The position numbers were made by a program, and so were the translations under genes. This document shows positions 58,058-64,000 of a stretch of DNA of 64,000 nt, piece by piece. Source of the stretch: Plantago ovata (Eukaryota > Streptophyta > Magnoliopsida > Lamiales > Plantaginaceae); the NCBI GenBank assembly GCA_028274465.1, contig CM051455.1, forward strand, positions 88,060,871 through 88,124,870, in the 5' to 3' direction. The notes below the pieces were generated by a model, which was given only the letters and a program-made list of their open reading frames with translations, ran no database searches and was not told the origin of the DNA. The stretch's first letter is position 1, and the number at the start of each line of letters is the position of its first letter.

Positions 58058-61000
58058 CTAATAACGGGGCTGCCCGAAGGAACGAGCAGCACTCTCAGCC
58101 CTCTCCTTTGCTATCAAATATTCCACAAAGGTGTTAATCATATTAGCACGGTACCTACCGCCACGTTCAACATCCCACTGCTCACGTAACACATTACCCT
58201 TGCGAATGATTGTTTCAATCAGAGAGCACACCACCACTCCACAGTCCAGTGATTGGGGGGCCTGTTGTGGTGTTTGCGTACTCCACGTATACGGACACTC
58301 CTTATTGCTGCGTAGGATAGTGGCCCGCCTATTGGAGCTGGAGTGCTTAATACGCCTTTCCACATGCTTCACCTAACAAACAAAAATGAAATAAAAAATA
58401 TATTTTAACTACTAAAATCTTTTGTTGCATAAAACGCATAAAGTAAACAGAAATATAGCCTTACAAGTATCTTAGCAGCATGGAAGTGATCATCATGCTC
58501 GGCAGAACCGGGTGAAAGTGGGTTGAAGAACAGCCACGCAGATTGCTCAACTGAAAACTTCAGCAAAGTCCAGTGGTTCCCTTCATGTGTTCGTGGATTC
58601 AGCTTGCCAGTTGTGTTAATTGGGAAGAGCCACGTATTATACTTCATAGCTTCGTCAATCTTTTTATCAATGAAGGTGGTGACAAGTTTCTGGTAAGATC
58701 CAGCCAAGTCAATCCTAGCAACATTTATCTGCACACAACCAAAAAGAATACTGAACAGACAAAATAATTGAACATTTCATATGTTGAAACAGAAACGACT
58801 GACAACGCATAACTTACCCAACAAAAACTATGGAAAAGATAGGTCTGCCTTGACAGTGTGACACGATTATCCACAGCATACCTCTCAGCATTCACCTTTT
58901 GGTTTATCAGTAGACCCCAAGTATCAATCACCTGAGATTTTGACGTCCACCAAATATATTAAATGGAAGATAAATATTTAAATCAAGTAATTATGAGCCA
59001 CAACATTTAACAAAAATTGAATGTGGACTTTTATAGCAACAGATGTATTCCACTTACACCCCGGGAGAGGCAGCGAGTGCATTACCAAATTACATGTGTT
59101 GAGAAATTAAAAGATGTCATTTTCTAGAAACTAAAGATAAAGTCAAAGAAACTATGCCAACTGAAAATACCGGCAATTACAGACGCACATTGAATGGCAT
59201 CTTCCTAATCTTTAATGATAAGATTCATTCTTTCTATATCATGAAATTACTTTAAGTTTATAGTGGCAATTCCAGGGAATAGTGATAGATGCATAACATT
59301 GTAAGAAAAAATTCCTGTTCAGACTCTACATTTAAAAAAAAAAAAAAAAAGAAGGATTAACAAACTTACAGAATCCTCTAAATTGTCATGGTTCATTATC
59401 GTCTCCAAATTACCAAGTGTTATGTAATTAGACACCTGCTGGTTCTCAAGATGAAGTAGTGTGTCACTGCAAAAATAGGCAGATTGTAATATTTCGAGAA
59501 AAGTATTAATGCATTCATATTTTTTTTCTTCGAACTAGCAATTAGCTGCAGATGTTTGTAAATAAAAATAAGGCAAGAACATACATACCTCGGAAGCATC
59601 TCTGCAAACTTACCCACCAACCAACTATTTATGTGGGGTTTTGTGTGCGTGAATGCAGGCTTGCTCCGATCAACAACCATCTCTCTTATCAATGTGCATT
59701 TCGCTTTCTTCTTCTTTTTGTCCACAAACAAAACAGGGACTGGTGACCCAACGTGTTTTTTTTTCCGATCATCATACAATGTTCGCTCATGAATACGAAC
59801 TATCCTACTGGGGGGCCAGCAGATCCATCGGTACCTTCAGTCGCCTCGTAATTTTCAACCTCAAGTTCTTCCGTATGAATTGCCGTTGGAGTAACATAAG
59901 ATCCAATGCTTCCTGATCCTTGTTCAAGGGTGTCACGATTGACGCTGCTGCCAACGGGACCAGATTGGTCCCATATTGGAGGTTTCCCACTAACATTCAT
60001 AGGTGATACAAAGAGATTGGTAACTGGCAAGTCAGGGACAAACCTCGTAGTAGGACCTCCATCCTCAACCTTGGGAGTCTTGAATGTACTAGCTGAGCCA
60101 GTAGAATTAATGTCAGACTTAGATACATTTGTTTCCGCTTGGGGCATACCAGCAAAACTCCCGTCAATATTTTCTCCAACAATACCAGATTCTTTGTTCT
60201 CTAAAAGGTTATGCAGTCTAGCAATCTCTGTGTGTGCCTGCTCAAGCTCAAAATTCAACCGGTCATTTGCCATCATCAATTGCACCTTCTTGTTACCATT
60301 CTCTAAGTTACTCTCCTCTAAAGCTTTCTTCTCCATCAACACAACTTCATGCACCTTACGCTCTCTCTCAAGCTCATGATTAGCCTTCCACTTTTCATCT
60401 GAGAGTCTATCTAACTTCTTCCCGTCCTCCGATTTCTGCATCCAAAGCCTACGTTTAACATCTTTAAGCTCCTCCATCTGTGCAACGAGACTTACAACTT
60501 CATCCTTCATCTGAACCGTAAACTCTGCAAGCACAGCACTCTCTATTTCAGCTCTTTGATAATTAGTCTCCTTAGCCTCACTTTCCAGATTTTTTATGTG
60601 ATTCCTTGATATTGCCAGCTCTTTCTCAAGCTCATGCACCCTCTTCTCAAGAAATTGAACCCGCGAATCTTCACATGAAGGGGACAGGCTGCGCACCCCA
60701 GAGTTCGCATTTGAATTGTTGGGTTTCGATCTGACATCTCCACAAACAGGACTACTTAAAGTCACAGAAGGACCCGATACCAGTGGCGCATTCTTCGGAT
60801 TAGGAGACACTTCCAATGAATTAAAATAATTCTTCACATTAATGTCCTCATTATCATTATCAAAACCCAAATCGAATGAAGGGTAAGGCAGATCGGTGTC
60901 CCCACATTGTTTTTTGGAAAACGCAGAATCAGACACCCCACCAGAAACCTGTTGTTGCTTCCTATTCTGTCCATCCACTGTTTGCAAATTCTCAGAAAGA

Positions 61001-63952
61001 ACAGTTTTCCGATGTCGCTGGTTACCACGGATCCTTGCTGACTGGTTCAACATTCCGCCATCACTGCTATCATCCAATTCTTCATCTTCGGTCTCAACAT
61101 CATCATTTCCCTCATCAAGAACAACATCACCGAGAATATTAACTTCTTCTTCGGTTGGGACCAACGATTTGCGAAACTCCTGCACATATAAAACACAAAT
61201 GACATAAATTGAGTAAATGTACTCCGACCTTTGCTATAAATATGACTCCTGGTACTAATTTAGCCCATAAGTTTTCATTATCCAAAATAGTGGAAATAGT
61301 TTTCATTAGTTTTCATTATCCAAAATAGTGGAAATAATTCTTGTACTCATAAGTTTTCATTATCCAAAATAGTGGAAATAGTTCATGAGTCTATGAGTAT
61401 GCTGCACACTACTTGTTAGGAAATTTTTTTAAGATGAAACATGGGCAACTACTATTTCACATTCATAAATAAAGATTAATAATTGTAGAAGAATTTTAAC
61501 ATCATTTTTGTTTTACACATACTGGTACCACATTATGGGTCTGAAAACTTTTTGTTTAGAAACAAGATATAGGTTAGAAATACTATAAAGAAGATGAGAA
61601 AGAAATAAGCAAAAATATAAATATCCGTATCGACAGTAAGTGCAAGATAATGAGTAATCATCAAAAGGTTATTTACATTTTCACTTTCATGCAAACATGA
61701 TAAAGTTGTATTTAACCATCTCATTGAATTGAATAATCTTACCGTGTACTCATCTAAGCGGTCAAAATCCAACTTCTCCATTTCAGTCCCCATAGACTGG
61801 AGGTCCCATTTCAAGAATCTTGGGAACAAAGAACACCCACTAACAGGCACCATAAGGGTGCTCCGCTCACACAACCAGTACTGCACAAGTTATGTAAATG
61901 AAAATTACTTGATATATTTAAATAAAAAACAAAAAAAAAAGAGTACTTGGCAAAAGTTTTTTTACCAAAAGAAATGTGGTACAAGAGCCTATCAACAGTG
62001 TGGAGGATCGACTTATGTCCGTCATTAGACCTTCAAGCATGAAGGAACTCCAGTCGTACTCACAAAATATATCAAAATCATCAACTATCTCTGTAAGCCT
62101 CCAACTTAGGCTTGAGCTCAGGTTAACAGCAAAGAAAGCTGCCAGCAAGTAAAGGTGAATAAGGCGAGCAACGTCCTGGCCACCTACCCCATCTCCATGT
62201 TTCACCTTCGCATTTAAAGTTTTTTTAAGGAGCTGCGGTGATAGCCTATATCCAGCTCCACAGCTTCTGTTCAACTTTTGGGGGAAACATCTCTTCAAAA
62301 ACCCCGTAACCTTCACCCTACCACTACCAACTTCAACTGGACGCGTACCATCTTGTATGGCAAATACAAGCTTAAAGTCAAGCCGTGTGGGAACTAATAA
62401 AGTCTGCCCAAACAAGAAACCAGCCTGTCCCCCAACTCGATCGTATCTTTTTAGGATTCTGGTAATGATGAAGTTCTTCTTCTTCAACTGCTTAAAAACA
62501 CGGTCCTTCCTCATGTCAACAGCAGCATGCACCAAGTGTCGAAAAGGGGTACAGTCAACACAGCTCATGTCCTCATCCGTTAGAGGTAAGGCACGAAGTT
62601 CTGTAACAATGCTTTGAATACAACCACGATAAACAAGACCACCTGCAAATAGTCAACAAGGGAACCAATTAAAACACAGACGCAAATTTTCTTTCATAAA
62701 ATAGATTATGAAGAAAAAGCTAAACGGACCAGGTGTAGACTCATTGGCGTCTCCACAATCAGTGTCACCTACCAAATATGTCAATCAAAACATATTACAT
62801 GTAACATACAACAAATATAATAACCCAAAAATATAAAAATAAGTGATACTTCTTTTCTTTAAATATATCATAGACACTTAGAGTCATTACCAACATGAAG
62901 CCCCTTTCTCATAGTTTCATTGACATTATCAACATTATCAACAGATCCATGAGTTTTAGCTAAATCAAGACACAAATAAAATCATGTTAATGCATATCAG
63001 AACCACGAGAAGGTGTTATTTTGAATAATACAGAAGTGCTATTTAGAATAATACAAAACCTTGGCCTGCATAACGTTTAGAAGGCTGCTTCATTTGTTCA
63101 CTGATTAAAACGTCAGTCCGCTTATCTACATTACCCAACAAGATTCATTTATGAAAAAAATATAAAATATGTCAATGTTAACAAATAATGTATTGAAAGA
63201 GCTTGTTGCAATTAAGAATACTTAACCTCTTCTGACATTCATACTCTTGTCAATAACCTTCCTTCCCTCCTGCCGAGCACCCGACATAAAACCATATTCT
63301 ACTTATTGAACATGCAAAGAATGAAACATCAATACACTAAATTCATCACTGATGGAAAAAAAAAACAAAGCAATCGAAATTACAAAATTTAGTGCATTTA
63401 GGACAACCTCCAGAAGGATATTTTGCATTTCCACATTCTTTCAACCGCTTCTTAGGTACTCTCACCATTTCATACGAATCATCTACACCGAAAATGATAT
63501 ATCTGTTATTGTTATTATTTGATGGACATACTACACAGTGGCGATTGCACATAAGAAAATTTCTAATTAACACCGCACTCGGATCTGCATTCAAGAAATT
63601 CCGTCCCCCCCCCAAAAAAAAAAGTTAATTTAAAACACCACATAGCATGCACTTAACCTGATTCCTCAGCCGCATCCATCTTCTCCGTAAACTCCATTTC
63701 ATCATCATCTAACAACAGAAACAAACATGACTTCACTACAAAATAAATTAAAAAATACTCATACTTTACTAAACAATTGCACGGCCTTCTACCACTAAGA
63801 ATGTTAAACTACGATTTAACTATATTCATGTTTGGGAACTACTATTTCACCAAAAAAAAAGCAAATTACAGAAAATGAAAGTTAGAATTACCAGAAATCC
63901 TTCGGCTACGTTCCCGTATCTTCTTCCGACTCCCTCGAGTTAAATCATCCAT
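58058..63952 (-). CDS. DUF1985-like / coiled-coil / Ulp1 (C48) cysteine protease gene
   Basis: Minus strand, many exons. Confident ones are 63892-63952 (start MDDLTRGSRKK), 63658-63708, about 63384-63584 (Cys-rich), 61966-62642 (DUF1985-like: CTPFRHLVHAAVDMRKD, DVARLIHLYLLAAFF), 61743-61880, about 59589-61179 (acidic, then coiled coil), 59370-59466, 58818-58931, 58465-58728 and 58058-58372. The last two carry the Ulp1 fold: His in GNHWTLLKF, Asn in FFNPL where Asp is usual, and Cys in SLDCGVVVC. Ulp1-type enzymes cleave SUMO or related proteins; such genes are common cargo of plant MULEs. All phases from 62642 on agree except one. A C run near 59814 is one base out of frame, suggesting a frameshift or a missed intron. 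Small exons between 62700 and 63300 are unresolved. Confidence 0.78.
61271..61385. repeat. Three intronic repeats of TTTTCATTATCCAAAATAGTGG
   Basis: Copies start at about 61271, 61309 and 61353 (period 38-44 bp), inside the intron between exons 61743-61880 and 59589-61179 of the Ulp1 gene. Confidence 0.9.
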
Positions 63953-64000
63953 CAATGTTATCGAAAAGTATACAAAAGCGGCCGAGCTTTCGTGACAGAG

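Overview
This 64 kb window is nuclear DNA of a flowering plant, most likely a eudicot. The evidence is its mix of plant LTR-retrotransposon lineages (Ty3/gypsy Tekay/Del chromovirus, Athila-type gypsy, Ty1/copia, SIRE-like copia), plant DNA transposons (CACTA, PIF/Harbinger, MULE), plant-type introns and AT-rich spacer DNA. I see no CRISPR, operon or prokaryotic signal and no tRNA or rRNA gene.

Left part (1-31108) is a stack of LTR retroelements. From the left edge there is the 5' end of an Athila-type element (minus strand, LTR 622-1889), then a piece of copia LTR (1890-2519), then a copia element (minus strand, LTR 2520-4607) that is split by a Tekay/Del chromovirus (5445-15470) with a perfect 5-bp target duplication. 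The copia sequence resumes at 15471 and stops abruptly at 18301, where a second Athila-type element begins (18302-26158, gag and pol largely open). Its 5' LTR abuts the 3' part of a SIRE-like copia element on the plus strand, with an extra 3' ORF region, polypurine tract and LTR (26159-31108).

Middle part (31109-45950) is gene-poor. It holds decayed spacer, a tRNA-derived SINE-like sequence, three foldback elements with long inverted repeats (33.05-33.7 kb, 36284-37497 with a 9-bp target duplication, 40522-41470) and palindromic GC-rich arrays. It also holds a broken CACTA transposase N-terminus (37704-38170), two related PIF/Harbinger coding pieces, a chimeric pair of non-matching LTRs (42547-44419) and a CACTA terminus with its subterminal repeats (44544-45300).

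Right part (45950-64000) is the most coherent and the most interesting. It holds an apparently intact four-exon MULE (mudrA-type) transposase gene (46366-50306, +) and a two-exon GRF-zinc-finger/coiled-coil/membrane protein gene (51970-52868, +). It also holds an eight-exon, three-domain B3 (REM-like) gene (53438-56430, -) and a many-exon DUF1985-like/coiled-coil/Ulp1 (C48) protease gene (58058-63952, -). MULEs carrying Ulp1-like genes are a known plant class. The extra B3 and GRF genes beside them suggest either a very large multi-gene MULE or a cluster of MULE-associated genes. The outer ends of such an element are not visible here, so this remains an inference.
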